This document shows, one piece after another, positions 8,931 to 17,391 of a stretch of DNA of 64,000 nucleotides. The position numbers and the translations under genes were made by a program. The DNA is taken from contig NZ_NMQV01000020.1 of NCBI RefSeq assembly GCF_002234375.1, positions 1-64,000 of the forward strand, written 5' to 3'. Below the pieces are notes generated by a model. That model did no database searches. It was not told where the DNA came from and saw only the letters and a program-made list of their open reading frames with translations. Source of the stretch: Pseudomonas fluvialis. Its GTDB lineage: Bacteria; Pseudomonadota; Gammaproteobacteria; Pseudomonadales; Pseudomonadaceae. Numbering within the stretch: the first letter of the stretch is position 1; each line of letters starts with the position of its first letter.

Positions 8931-11135
8931 TTAGCGAGCGCAAATCGACAGCGCAGCGGGTTGCTGGGCGGCGTGAGATGCCTGGCGGGTAATCTGCAGC
9001 ACCAGGGCGGGTACATCGAGAATCAGGGCTACGGCACCGTTGCCAAGAATGGTTGAACCACTGATCCCGCGTAATGTGCTGAACAGCTTGCCCAACGGTT
9101 TGATAACCGTCTGGAATTCGCCCAGCAACTCATCGACAACCAGGCCGGCCTTGTGCTCGGCACAGCGTACGACCACTACGTTTTCACGCCGCCCCGGGCT
9201 ACCGTCGATGTTGAAGTGTTCGCGCAGGAAAATCAGTGGCAGTACCTCGCCCCGCAAATTGAGGTAGCCACGCTCGCGCGTGGCGCGCCGATCATCGGCA
9301 GATAGTTCCACGCATTCCTGCACCATGTTCAGCGGCACGACATAGCTGGCCTGGCTGATGCCCACCAGAAAACCATCGATAATGGCCAGGGTCAGTGGTA
9401 GGCGAATGCGCACGCGGGTGCCGAGGCCTGGCTGGCTATCCAGCTCCACGCTGCCACGCAGGGCGGTGATGTTGCGTTTGACGACATCCATGCCTACACC
9501 ACGTCCGGATAAGCTGGTGATGGCACTGGCTGTCGAGAACCCGGCTTCGAAAATCAGGTTGTACAGTTCCGCATCCGTAGGTGTGGCGGTACTGCTGATC
9601 AGGTCTCGCTCACGGGCCTTTTGCAGGATGCGTTGACGGTCAAGGCCGCGCCCGTCATCGCTGATCTCGATAACGATGCTGCCGGAATCATGATAGGCGT
9701 TGAGGTGCAGGTTGCCCTTGCTGGGCTTCCCGGCAGCCTGGCGTACTTCCGGCAGTTCTATGCCGTGGTCCATGGCATTGCGGAGCAGGTGCATCAGCGG
9801 ATCACCAATCTTCTCCACTACGCTCTTGTCCAGTTCGGTCTCCGCGCCGCTGATATGCAGCTCGATGTCCTTGCCCAGCTCCTGGCTGACATCACGTACC
9901 ACGCGCTGGAAGCGATTAAAGGTATCGCCTATCGGTACCATGCGCAGACGCAGTGCGCCGTCACGGATTTCTTCAACCAGCCCGCTGACTACCGAGGTGG
10001 CTTCTTGCAGCGCTTCGTCCTGGCAGTTCTGTGCCAGCAGGCTGGCTCCAGCCCCTGCAATGACCAGTTCGCCGACCAGGTTGATCAGTTCATCGAGCTT
10101 GTCGGCCTGCACCCTGACGTAGCGCTGCTCACGGCTACGCTGCTCCTGTAGCTGGCTCTGCTTGTCAAGTGCAGCCTGGACGACCGCCGGCTGCACGACG
10201 CGCTGTTCAAGGAGAATTTCCCCGAGCAGCTGCTGGGGCTGGTTGCCAGATGGGTTTTCCTGGGCCGCCAGCCCGCGTTCCAGCTCCTGGGGCGTCAGCG
10301 CGCCGCTGCTGACCAGCAGTTCGCCCAGGCGGGAGAAGTCTTCTGGTAGTTGCTGGAGCATCTCGATGTATTCAGCGATCTTGCCGTGGGGTGGCAGGAT
10401 ATGAATCTGGCAGTCGTCACGAACGAAGTCGAAGGTTTCGGCGATCGTGGCACGTTCGGCATCACTTTGTAGCTCGATCTCAAAGCCCAGATAACAGCTT
10501 TCCGCGTCCATGCTGTCCATGGGCGGCATGCTGTCGCTTAGTGTGCTGATGCGCTGAATCGAGCCGATGCTGTTGAGGTAGCGCAAAAAGGACAGTGGGT
10601 CCATGCCGTTGCGCAGTACCTGTGGGCCGAAGCGTAGGGAAATGTGCCATAGCTCGGAGCTGACGTGCTGCTCGTCGCACACCTCAATGGTGGGCTCCGG
10701 GGCATGCACCACAGGCATGCAGGCTTCTTCGGTGACAGCTTGCTGGTAGCTGTACAGGCGCTCGCGCAAGCCGCACTCGTGGGCATGGGCAGTGGCGTCC
10801 AGTTGCCCGCCCTGTACAGCAACCACCTCGATCAGTTGTTGCATGTGATCGCCGCATTCGAGCAAGAGGGCGATCAACTGGGCCGTGACAGCAAGATTAC
10901 CGTCACGCAGGCGTTGCAGGATGTCTTCGACGATATGCGTAAAACTGACGATAGGATCAAGACCAAACAGGCCTGCCGAGCCCTTGATGGTGTGTGCGGC
11001 ACGAAAAATGGCTCCGAGTGTTTCGGCGTCATCCGGTGCACTTTCCAGACGAAGCAATGCTGCTTCCATCTCCTCCAGCAACTCGCGGGCTTCGGCGATG
11101 TAGGTTTGCAGGGCCTGATCCAGGGATGTGCTCAT
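8931..11135 (-). CDS. cheA: Chemotaxis histidine kinase CheA with MshEN-like insert
   Basis: Receptor-controlled kinase that phosphorylates CheY and CheB. The 734-residue protein has a P1 domain with phospho-His48 in AAHTIKGSAG, a P2-like segment at about 160-250, an unusual region at 269-326, then the dimerisation domain (from about 340, DKLDELINLVGEL), the HATPase domain (LRNAMDHGIE, DDGRGLD, SGRGVGMDVVK) and a C-terminal CheW-like domain. Residues 269-292 and 303-326 form a tandem repeat starting RLGELL and LLGEIL, each ending in Gln 23 residues later, close to the MshEN pattern of c-di-GMP-binding domains. The frame runs on to 11180, but the ATG at 11135 has AAGGAAT upstream. Confidence 0.95.
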   Translation of the reverse strand: MSTSLDQALQTYIAEARELLEEMEAALLRLESAPDDAETLGAIFRAAHTIKGSAGLFGLDPIVSFTHIVEDILQRLRDGNLAVTAQLIALLLECGDHMQQLIEVVAVQGGQLDATAHAHECGLRERLYSYQQAVTEEACMPVVHAPEPTIEVCDEQHVSSELWHISLRFGPQVLRNGMDPLSFLRYLNSIGSIQRISTLSDSMPPMDSMDAESCYLGFEIELQSDAERATIAETFDFVRDDCQIHILPPHGKIAEYIEMLQQLPEDFSRLGELLVSSGALTPQELERGLAAQENPSGNQPQQLLGEILLEQRVVQPAVVQAALDKQSQLQEQRSREQRYVRVQADKLDELINLVGELVIAGAGASLLAQNCQDEALQEATSVVSGLVEEIRDGALRLRMVPIGDTFNRFQRVVRDVSQELGKDIELHISGAETELDKSVVEKIGDPLMHLLRNAMDHGIELPEVRQAAGKPSKGNLHLNAYHDSGSIVIEISDDGRGLDRQRILQKARERDLISSTATPTDAELYNLIFEAGFSTASAITSLSGRGVGMDVVKRNITALRGSVELDSQPGLGTRVRIRLPLTLAIIDGFLVGISQASYVVPLNMVQECVELSADDRRATRERGYLNLRGEVLPLIFLREHFNIDGSPGRRENVVVVRCAEHKAGLVVDELLGEFQTVIKPLGKLFSTLRGISGSTILGNGAVALILDVPALVLQITRQASHAAQQPAALSICAR

Positions 11136-11157
11136 GGGGCATTCCTTTAGCGTTGGC

Positions 11158-11484
11158 TCAGCCGTTGGGCGAATGGGCAATCACCAGTGGGTCGCCGAAA
11201 AAGGCGGCCAGGTTGCATAGGTCGAAGACCTCGAGCACAGCCCGGCTATGCCGGCTCAGGCGCAAGGCTGTCTCGTTACGAGTGGCTTCGCGCTTGGCCA
11301 GGATCAGTAGTTGCAGGCCGGCACTGTCGATTTCGCAGACCTCGGCCAGGACGATTTCCAGCTCGCCGTCCTGCCCCAGGTGTGGCATGAGCTGCGCCTT
11401 GAGGTCGGCGGCGGTGTAGATCGTCATTTCGCCTTCGATGTGCAGCAGCGTGCGGCCATCCTGGCTTTCCGTGCGTATGCTCAT
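11158..11484 (-). CDS. STAS-domain (anti-sigma antagonist-like) protein in che cluster
   Basis: Single STAS domain of 108 residues, resembling SpoIIAA-type antagonists. The segment EIDSAGLQLLIL contains the Ser that is phosphorylated in that family; GEMTIYTAADL and a C-terminal helix complete the fold. No partner anti-sigma kinase or PP2C phosphatase is encoded nearby. It lies 22 nt upstream of cheA and 20 nt downstream of cheY, with its own AGGAG site, so it is co-expressed with the array. Its role in chemosensing is unknown; similar proteins occur in some other che clusters (family knowledge). Confidence 0.85.
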   Translation of the reverse strand: MSIRTESQDGRTLLHIEGEMTIYTAADLKAQLMPHLGQDGELEIVLAEVCEIDSAGLQLLILAKREATRNETALRLSRHSRAVLEVFDLCNLAAFFGDPLVIAHSPNG

Positions 11485-11504
11485 GGCGGGCTCCTGGCTG
11501 ACAG

Positions 11505-11873
11505 TCAGGGCAATATGAGCTTGGAAACGGCAGCCAGCATTTGTGCCGGCTGGAATGGCTTGACTACCCAGGCTTTGGCGCCTGCAGCCTGACCTTCCTG
11601 TTTCCTGGCTTCCTGGGATTCGGTGGTCAGCATGATGATCGGCGTGAATTTGTAGTTGGCGAGCTTTTTCACTTCCTTGACGAACGTGATGCCGTCCATG
11701 TTTGGCATGTTCACGTCACTGATCATCAGGTGGATTTTCTGTCCGCTGAGCTTGTTCAGGGCATCCTTGCCGTCGCAGGCTTCGATGACCTCGTAGCCGG
11801 CACCCTTGAGGGCGATGCTGACCACCTGGCGAACACTGCTGGAGTCGTCGACGACCATTACCGTTTTAGCCAT
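11505..11873 (-). CDS. cheY: CheY-type single-domain response regulator
   Basis: Receiver-only protein of 122 residues that takes phosphate from CheA. It has the acidic pair D9-D10 in VVDDSSSVRQ, phospho-acceptor D53 in MISDVNMPNMDG, Thr in MLTTES and the invariant Lys in WVVKPF. It has no output domain, so it acts by protein contact. No CheZ is encoded in the cluster, which leaves open how its phosphate is removed. It has a clear AGGAG ribosome site and lies 9 nt after the gene for the receptor-like protein. Confidence 0.93.
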   Translation of the reverse strand: MAKTVMVVDDSSSVRQVVSIALKGAGYEVIEACDGKDALNKLSGQKIHLMISDVNMPNMDGITFVKEVKKLANYKFTPIIMLTTESQEARKQEGQAAGAKAWVVKPFQPAQMLAAVSKLILP

Positions 11874-11882
11874 GTGCTTCTC

Positions 11883-13118
11883 CTAGAAAAAGGTGATTGC
11901 CTGTTCCCGCGAGTTGTCCAGTGCCTGTCCGTGGTGAATCTGTCGCTGTTCGGTGGTGGCGTAGGTCAGTGCCATGTCGGCCAGCCAGGCGTCTGCGTCG
12001 ATTTGCTGGAGCATTTCTGGTTGTTCAAGGCAGTCCTGCAGGTGACTGTGCAGCGCCTCCATGTTTTTGCGGACATGCGCCAGGATCTGGCTGACCCGAT
12101 CCTGGAATTGCAGGGCAACCATGACCTCACTGATTTCGTCACGAATGCCTACGCTTTCCTGCTGGAGCAGTTCGGTGGATTGGCAAAGGCTCTGGGTAAT
12201 GCCATGGAAGCGATCCAGCACATGCTGGATGCTCTCTTCCGAGCTGCGGATGGAGTGGTTGTCGTTGTCGGCAGTATTGCCGGCGACTTCCACCAGTTGC
12301 TGGATGGCGTTGTTGATAATGTCCACCGTGGCAGACATTTTTTGCCCTGTTTGACTCGATAGGCTCGACAGGCTGCGCACTGCGTCGGCGACAACGGCAA
12401 ATCCCCTGCCGGCTTCCCCGGCACGGGCGGCTTCAATGGCGGCATTCAGTGCCAGCAGATTGGTTTGTGCAGCGATAGCCGCTACTTCGGTGGCCATGCT
12501 GCGAAGTTCGCCGGTATATCCGGTCAGTCCGCGGACCTGTTGGAGAAGCTCATCGCGGCTGGATTGGGCCGCCTTGAGCCTGTCGATGACCTTGGTCAGG
12601 GCGCTTTCGCTGTGTGCCATCACCCCCAGCACTCCGTCCTGATGATCGGTGGCCAGGTTGCCGGCGGCTTGCTGTGAGGTCTGCACGGCTTCTTGTAGTT
12701 TGTCGTAAAGACCGGCGAAGCGTGCAGTAAGGGCGACGATGGCTTCTTCAGTCTGCTCGCGTGAGCTTTCCACTTGCTGGGACCAGATGGGCATTGCGCG
12801 CAGGCACACGGCTTGCAGGCCCCGTGAAGTGGCTTGCTGCTGAGTCAGCTGTTGCGCCTGCTGCTCTCTATCCAGGTGTTCCTGCAGTTGCGCCAGTGCC
12901 TGCCGATGGCCGCGCAAGACCATGCGACAGGCCAGCGCGGCCAGAGCCAGCAGGCATAGCGTGGCGCCAGCCGTGGCTGTGTTGGCGCCCCCCAGAGCGA
13001 GCAGGAACCCACAAGCGACTAGTCCCAGCGCTACTAACGGGCCGAGCAAGACCATGCTGGAGGCCTGGTGGTTGCCGGCAGGGCGGGAATCGACAGGGAA
13101 GGAGGCTTGGCTGGGCAT
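11883..13118 (-). CDS. Membrane MCP-like protein with CheZ-like motif
   Basis: A 411-residue receptor-like protein without a sensor domain. Two close membrane segments (about residues 22-44 and 48-68) lead straight into a coiled coil with the standard receptor tip [20 protein letters not shown]. There is no periplasmic ligand domain and no clear HAMP. After the hairpin, residues 338-344 read FQDRVSQ, the same spacing as the catalytic FQD-x3-Q of CheZ, and the protein ends in a hydrophobic REQAITFF tail. It is the first gene of the che cluster, with AAGGAT before the ATG. A receptor role is near certain; a phosphatase role is inference. Confidence 0.88.
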   Translation of the reverse strand: MPSQASFPVDSRPAGNHQASSMVLLGPLVALGLVACGFLLALGGANTATAGATLCLLALAALACRMVLRGHRQALAQLQEHLDREQQAQQLTQQQATSRGLQAVCLRAMPIWSQQVESSREQTEEAIVALTARFAGLYDKLQEAVQTSQQAAGNLATDHQDGVLGVMAHSESALTKVIDRLKAAQSSRDELLQQVRGLTGYTGELRSMATEVAAIAAQTNLLALNAAIEAARAGEAGRGFAVVADAVRSLSSLSSQTGQKMSATVDIINNAIQQLVEVAGNTADNDNHSIRSSEESIQHVLDRFHGITQSLCQSTELLQQESVGIRDEISEVMVALQFQDRVSQILAHVRKNMEALHSHLQDCLEQPEMLQQIDADAWLADMALTYATTEQRQIHHGQALDNSREQAITFF

Positions 13119-13437
13119 GTGATTATCCTTAATCAGTGCGCTCCGTGAGGTGTTGCCATGTTCAGTCTGGTCGCAGGCAGGAGAGGCTGGTTGTCTCTTG
13201 CCAAGGTTATTCAGTGAGCAAACCGGCGTCGCAGTGGTTTTGTCTTGATGGCTATCACTGTGGCAACAGCTTGCACCAAGCCCACTACAGGCAATCCTGG
13301 GCGGGGTATGGCCAATGTTTTCGAGCGTAGAACAGGTCGTGCTGACTGCAAGGTCAGGTATTGAAAAAAATCGGACAGGCTGACCAGTGGTTTGCCAGGG
13401 AGAAGCTGCGTGTTGCGCGGTCAGGTCTTTCTATGGC
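13119..13437. other. Intergenic region upstream of the che cluster
   Basis: A 319-bp gap between two minus-strand genes. It should hold the promoter of the che cluster, but no convincing sigma-70, FliA or sigma-54 site on the minus strand was found. Downstream of the DUF3080 gene on the minus strand, a weak imperfect hairpin (13378-13395) is followed by seven U (plus-strand A run 13364-13370), a possible terminator. No open frame here looks like a gene. Confidence 0.4.
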
Positions 13438-14478
13438 TCAGCGCAGGCGCCAGCGTGGCTGGCCAGGGGCCATCTGGCAGCTGCGTAGTAGCGCTTGCCA
13501 GTGCTCGATATGCGCCTGGCGGCTGGCCTGGAACGACTGCCACAGCGAGTGCTCGGTAGCGCTCAAACGGGCCAGATACTCATCCAGTGCCGGCGGTATG
13601 CCGGGTGTCTGGCGTAGCGCCTGCAGGGCCTGCTGCCAGGCCTGTCCCTGTTGTTCCACCTCGGCCAGGTAGGGCTGCAACTGGCCGGCGTAGTAGCGCT
13701 GAAAAACCCTCAGCACCGCCTGGGCGCGTGGATTGTCGTAGCCGCCAGGGCACAACGGGCGCTGTAGGCGGGCGCGCAGCAGCACATTACCGCGCTCCAG
13801 GCTCTGTTGCAGGCTGAGCAGGCTGGTCAGCAACTGCGCCAGGCTGTGATTGCGTTGCAGCGCCTGGAACAACTCGTCGCTGACTGGGCGTGGCGGGCCG
13901 GCATGCGGTGTCTGACCAATCAGTGCCAGGCGCTGCAGCGCAGCGAGGGCTTGCTGATCCATCGGCTGGCCGGATGGCAGGCTGTGCCGTGCAGCGCGTA
14001 GCAGGTGCTCGAACTCGCTACTGGCATTCAGCGCGTTCCAGAATACCGCGGGCATTTGCGCACGCTTTTGCTGGTAAAGCCCTTGCAGGCGCTCGGCGGC
14101 GGCCCCCTGTAGATGAGGTTGACAGTCCTGCATGGCCTGCAACAGTTCGTTGTCAAAACCCAGGCGCTGGCTGGCGGTGAGTTGTCGACCAAGACTGCCG
14201 TTGCGCTCGCCGAGCAGTTGCTGCAGGCGCGGACACGGCTGGATGTCGACCAGCAGCTCCAGCAGGCTGATGCGGATTTCCTCGATGGGCAGCAGGCGCG
14301 TGCGGCGTGCGGGCAGCCGGTAGTCGCTGCGCGGTAGCGGCTGAGCGCTGGGCAGTGGGCTGTCGAGAACCCGCGCCAGACGCTGCAGGTAATCAGCCTG
14401 CAGGGCCTGCCCCGTATCCTGAGGCTGGCAGGCGGCCAGGCACAGGGCGCTGAGTATCAGCAGTGCCCGGCCGCGCAT
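13438..14478 (-). CDS. DUF3080 family lipoprotein
   Basis: Predicted lipoprotein of 346 residues and unknown function. It starts MRGRALLILSALCLAAC, a short signal peptide with Cys17 as the lipid-modified residue (lipobox CLAAC). The mature part is rich in Leu, Gln and Arg, mostly helical, and fits DUF3080. The frame runs on to 14832 inside the MATE gene, but the ATG at 14478 overlaps the MATE stop by one base (TGATG) and has AGGA upstream, so the two genes are translationally coupled. That coupling is the only functional hint. Confidence 0.8.
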   Translation of the reverse strand: MRGRALLILSALCLAACQPQDTGQALQADYLQRLARVLDSPLPSAQPLPRSDYRLPARRTRLLPIEEIRISLLELLVDIQPCPRLQQLLGERNGSLGRQLTASQRLGFDNELLQAMQDCQPHLQGAAAERLQGLYQQKRAQMPAVFWNALNASSEFEHLLRAARHSLPSGQPMDQQALAALQRLALIGQTPHAGPPRPVSDELFQALQRNHSLAQLLTSLLSLQQSLERGNVLLRARLQRPLCPGGYDNPRAQAVLRVFQRYYAGQLQPYLAEVEQQGQAWQQALQALRQTPGIPPALDEYLARLSATEHSLWQSFQASRQAHIEHWQALLRSCQMAPGQPRWRLR

Positions 14479-15851
14479 CAGGCGTTCCTGATCTGCCGTC
14501 GAGCGCTGCGCGCCAGGCGGATGCCGAGCATCAGTGCGGCACAGGTCAGCCCCACCACCAGACCCTGCCAGAGACCGGCCGGGCCGCTGGGCGTACCGAA
14601 CCAGTGGCTGAGCCCCAGGCCGTAGCCGACCGGCAGGCCGATGCCCCAGTAGGCGAACAGGGTGAGCAGCATGGTCACCCGGGTGTCCTGATAGCCGCGC
14701 AGGGCACCGGCTGCAGTGACCTGGATGGCATCGGAAAACTGGAACAGCGCGGTGTAGACCATCAGGCTGGCGGCGAGGCTGATCACCGCCGCATCGTGGG
14801 TGTATAGGGCAGCAATCGACTCGCGTAGCCAAAGCATGCTGCTGGCCGACAGACAGGCATAGGCCAGTGCGCTGGCCATGGCCACGCCTGCGGCAAAGCG
14901 CGCGGCACGTGGCTGGCCGGCACCGAGGGTCTGGCCAACCCGTACCGTGGCGGCCATGCCCAGCGAGTAAGGAATCATGAACACCATGGAGCTGAAGTTG
15001 AGGGCAATCTGGTGGCCGGCTACTACCTCGGCGCCCAGGCCGCCGATCAGCAGGGCGATTACCGAGAAGATGCTGGCTTCGGCGAAGATGGCAATGCCAA
15101 TCGGCAGGCCAACCGCCAACAGGCGCTTCTGTACAGCCAGTTGCAGCCCGTCATAGCGCTGGAATACCTGGCAGGCGCGGTAGTAGGGCGCCCAGCAGAC
15201 CCACCAGAGCATACCCAGCAACATGGCCCACATGACCAGGCCGGTTGCCCAGCCGCAGCCGACACCGCCCATTGCCGGCAGGCCGAGTTTGCCGTAGATG
15301 AACAGGTAGTTGAGGGGAATATTCAGTAGCAGGCCAAGGATGCCCAGCACCATGGCCGGTCGGGTGTGTCCCAGGCCATCACTGAAGCAGCGCAGCACGT
15401 GATACAGCGCCACGGCAGGAAAGCCGCAGGCCACTGCCTGCAGGTAACCCATGGTGGGCGGGATCAGCGCTGCATCGACACCCATCAGGCGCAGCACGGG
15501 TTCGCTGTGCCAGAGCAGCAGGCCGCACAGGCCGCCCGTCAGCAAGGCCAGCCAGAGCGCCTGGCGTACCAGTGGGCCGATGCTGGCGTGCTCGCCGGCG
15601 CCAAAGCGCACTGCAACCTTGGGTGTGGTGGCCAGCAGGACGCCGGTCATCAGCAGGAACAGCGGTACCCACAGCGAGTTGCCAAGGGCTACGGCAGCCA
15701 GGTCGGCGGCACTGACCCGGCCGGCCATGAGGGTGTCGACGAAGCCCATGGCGGTATGTGCCAGTTGGGCGATGATGATGGGCACGGCGAGGCCGAGCAG
15801 GGCGCGCAGCTCGTGGCCGATGCGCTGGGTTTTGCTTTGCACGGTGTTCAC
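14478..15851 (-). CDS. MATE family multidrug efflux transporter (PmpM/NorM-like)
   Basis: Inner-membrane drug/cation antiporter with about 12 membrane segments, 457 residues if started at the GTG at 15851. It has the two MATE halves: PIIIAQLAHTAMGFVDTLMAGR near the N-terminus and GLPIGIAIFAEASIFSVIALLIGGLG at the start of the second half. It resembles PmpM, an H+-coupled exporter of P. aeruginosa. The frame stays open to 16490 over pdxB, but homology begins only near 15851. The start is uncertain because no ATG and no strong ribosome site are present; a second GTG lies at 15842. It is divergent from pdxB. Confidence 0.88.
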   Translation of the reverse strand: MNTVQSKTQRIGHELRALLGLAVPIIIAQLAHTAMGFVDTLMAGRVSAADLAAVALGNSLWVPLFLLMTGVLLATTPKVAVRFGAGEHASIGPLVRQALWLALLTGGLCGLLLWHSEPVLRLMGVDAALIPPTMGYLQAVACGFPAVALYHVLRCFSDGLGHTRPAMVLGILGLLLNIPLNYLFIYGKLGLPAMGGVGCGWATGLVMWAMLLGMLWWVCWAPYYRACQVFQRYDGLQLAVQKRLLAVGLPIGIAIFAEASIFSVIALLIGGLGAEVVAGHQIALNFSSMVFMIPYSLGMAATVRVGQTLGAGQPRAARFAAGVAMASALAYACLSASSMLWLRESIAALYTHDAAVISLAASLMVYTALFQFSDAIQVTAAGALRGYQDTRVTMLLTLFAYWGIGLPVGYGLGLSHWFGTPSGPAGLWQGLVVGLTCAALMLGIRLARSARRQIRNA

Positions 15852-15971
15852 ACAACTTGCCGATAAGGTAGGGCGGCAGGGCAGTCTACGCCTGGCCGGA
15901 CAGTCAGGAAAGCGCCTGCCCCCAGCGCCTGTCGACTGGCGTAGAATGGCGGCCCCGCGAAGGAGTCCTGC

Positions 15972-17126
15972 ATGCATATCCTGGCTGACGAAAACATTCC
16001 CCTGGCGGAGGCATTCTTCGCTGAGTTCGGCACCTTGCGCCGTCTGCCGGGACGGCAGATCAGCGCGGCAGACCTGGAGGATTGCCAGGTGCTGCTGGTG
16101 CGCTCGGTCACCCGGGTTGACCGTGAGTTGCTGGCCGGCAGCGCGGTACGTTTTGTCGGTACCTGCACTATCGGCACCGATCATCTGGATCTCGACTACC
16201 TGGCCACTGCCGGCATCCACTGGGCCAGTGCGCCCGGCTGCAATGCCCAGGGGGTGCTCGACTATGTACTGTCGAGCCTGCTCTGTCTGGCTGAGCGTAA
16301 CGGCGAAGCGCTGCACGACAAGGTCTACGGGGTGGTCGGTGCCGGTCAGGTCGGCGGTCGTCTGGTGGCCTTGCTGCGTGGCCTGGGCTGGCAGGTGCGC
16401 GTCTGCGATCCGCCTCGCCAGCGCCGTGAGGGGGGGGATTTCGTCAGTCTGGAGCAACTGCTCGCCGAATGCGACGTGATCAGCCTGCATACCCCGTTAT
16501 CCCGTGAGGGCGAGGATGCTACCTGGCACCTGCTTGACCAGGCGCGCCTGGCAGCCCTGCGCCCAGGCTGCTGGCTGATCAATGCCAGTCGTGGCGAGGT
16601 GGTCGACAATGCCGCGCTGAAAGGCTGCCTGCAGGCCGGGCAGGCGTTGCAGGTGGTTCTGGATGTCTGGCAGGGCGAGCCGCTGGTGGATGTCGAACTG
16701 GCTGCGCTGTGCCAGTTGGCGACACCCCATATCGCCGGCTATAGCCTGGATGGCAAGCTGCGCGGTAGTGAACAGATCTATCGGGCGCTGTGTGCCTGGC
16801 TGGGGCAGGCACCCCGTCACCAGCTGTGCGACCTGCTGCCGTCGCCCTGGTTGGCCGGCTTGGCGCTGAGCGCACAAGCCACGCCAGAATGGCTATTGGC
16901 CACGCTGTGCCGTGCCGTGTATGACGTGCGCCGTGATGATGCGGATTTTCGCCGTAGTCTGCAGGGCGACGCTATCCAGCGTCGCCAGCAGTTTGATCTG
17001 TTGCGCAAGCATTACCCCATGCGCCGTGAGCTGCAGGGGCTGGCGGTCAGCCTGCAGGGTGACAACCAGCAACTGGCCGCGCTGCTGCAGGCCCTGGGTT
17101 GCCGGCTTCAGGCTGGGTGTGACTGA
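15972..17126 (+). CDS. pdxB: Erythronate-4-phosphate dehydrogenase
   Basis: Oxidises 4-phosphoerythronate with NAD in the DXP-dependent branch of pyridoxal 5'-phosphate synthesis. The 384-residue protein is a D-2-hydroxyacid dehydrogenase: Rossmann motif [12 protein letters not shown], active-site Arg in [11 protein letters not shown], and the acid-base His in [12 protein letters not shown]. The extra C-terminal domain (after about 285) is typical of PdxB. The ATG at 15972 has a strong AAGGAG site. Its 3' end overlaps the small convergent gene at 17108-17284 by 19 nt. Confidence 0.96.
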   Translation: MHILADENIPLAEAFFAEFGTLRRLPGRQISAADLEDCQVLLVRSVTRVDRELLAGSAVRFVGTCTIGTDHLDLDYLATAGIHWASAPGCNAQGVLDYVLSSLLCLAERNGEALHDKVYGVVGAGQVGGRLVALLRGLGWQVRVCDPPRQRREGGDFVSLEQLLAECDVISLHTPLSREGEDATWHLLDQARLAALRPGCWLINASRGEVVDNAALKGCLQAGQALQVVLDVWQGEPLVDVELAALCQLATPHIAGYSLDGKLRGSEQIYRALCAWLGQAPRHQLCDLLPSPWLAGLALSAQATPEWLLATLCRAVYDVRRDDADFRRSLQGDAIQRRQQFDLLRKHYPMRRELQGLAVSLQGDNQQLAALLQALGCRLQAGCD

Positions 17127-17284
17127 GTAGCCAGGCTTTGCTCCAGCTCGCGGCAGGCTTGCTGGATCATTTGCTCGGTGATGGGAATCTCCCGGCCTTC
17201 GGCATCGATGATTGCCGCGCTGTACAGCGGCTGGGCGGCACGGCTGGCGGGTTGGCGGGTAGCGGTAGCGTCGAGCTGTTGCAT
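17108..17284 (-). CDS. PA1571-like small conserved protein
   Basis: A 58-residue protein that starts [18 protein letters not shown] and contains [20 protein letters not shown], followed by a short acidic helix ([10 protein letters not shown]). From memory it matches the small Pseudomonas family named after PA1571, which lies next to the PA1572 ATP-NAD kinase-like gene just as it does here. It has no membrane segment or signal peptide. The function is unknown. It overlaps the end of pdxB by 19 nt and is divergent from the kinase-like gene. Confidence 0.7.
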   Translation of the reverse strand: MQQLDATATRQPASRAAQPLYSAAIIDAEGREIPITEQMIQQACRELEQSLATQSHPA

Positions 17285-17391
17285 GGAGCGGTCCTCGTCA
17301 GATCGGTTTCTAGGCTGGGTACAGGCTAGACGCCGCTGATGACCGCTGGGTTACACGAAGATGTCAGGAATATGCACGGGGAGCAGGTGCT

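Noticed and set aside
13220..13252. FliA-like sequence (TCAAG ... GCCGG) on the minus strand upstream of the che cluster.
   Set aside because: The spacing is about two bases too long and the -10 element lacks the GATAA part.
13261..13275. TGGCAACAGCTTGCA, resembling a sigma-54 promoter on the plus strand.
   Set aside because: GG and GC are only 9 bp apart instead of 10, and no plus-strand gene follows.
14479..14832. Long N-terminal extension of the DUF3080 frame.
   Set aside because: It lies over the MATE gene and has no ribosome site; a lipoprotein signal starts exactly at 14478.
15852..16490. Long N-terminal extension of the MATE frame over pdxB.
   Set aside because: It is the antisense of conserved pdxB codons; MATE similarity begins at about 15851.
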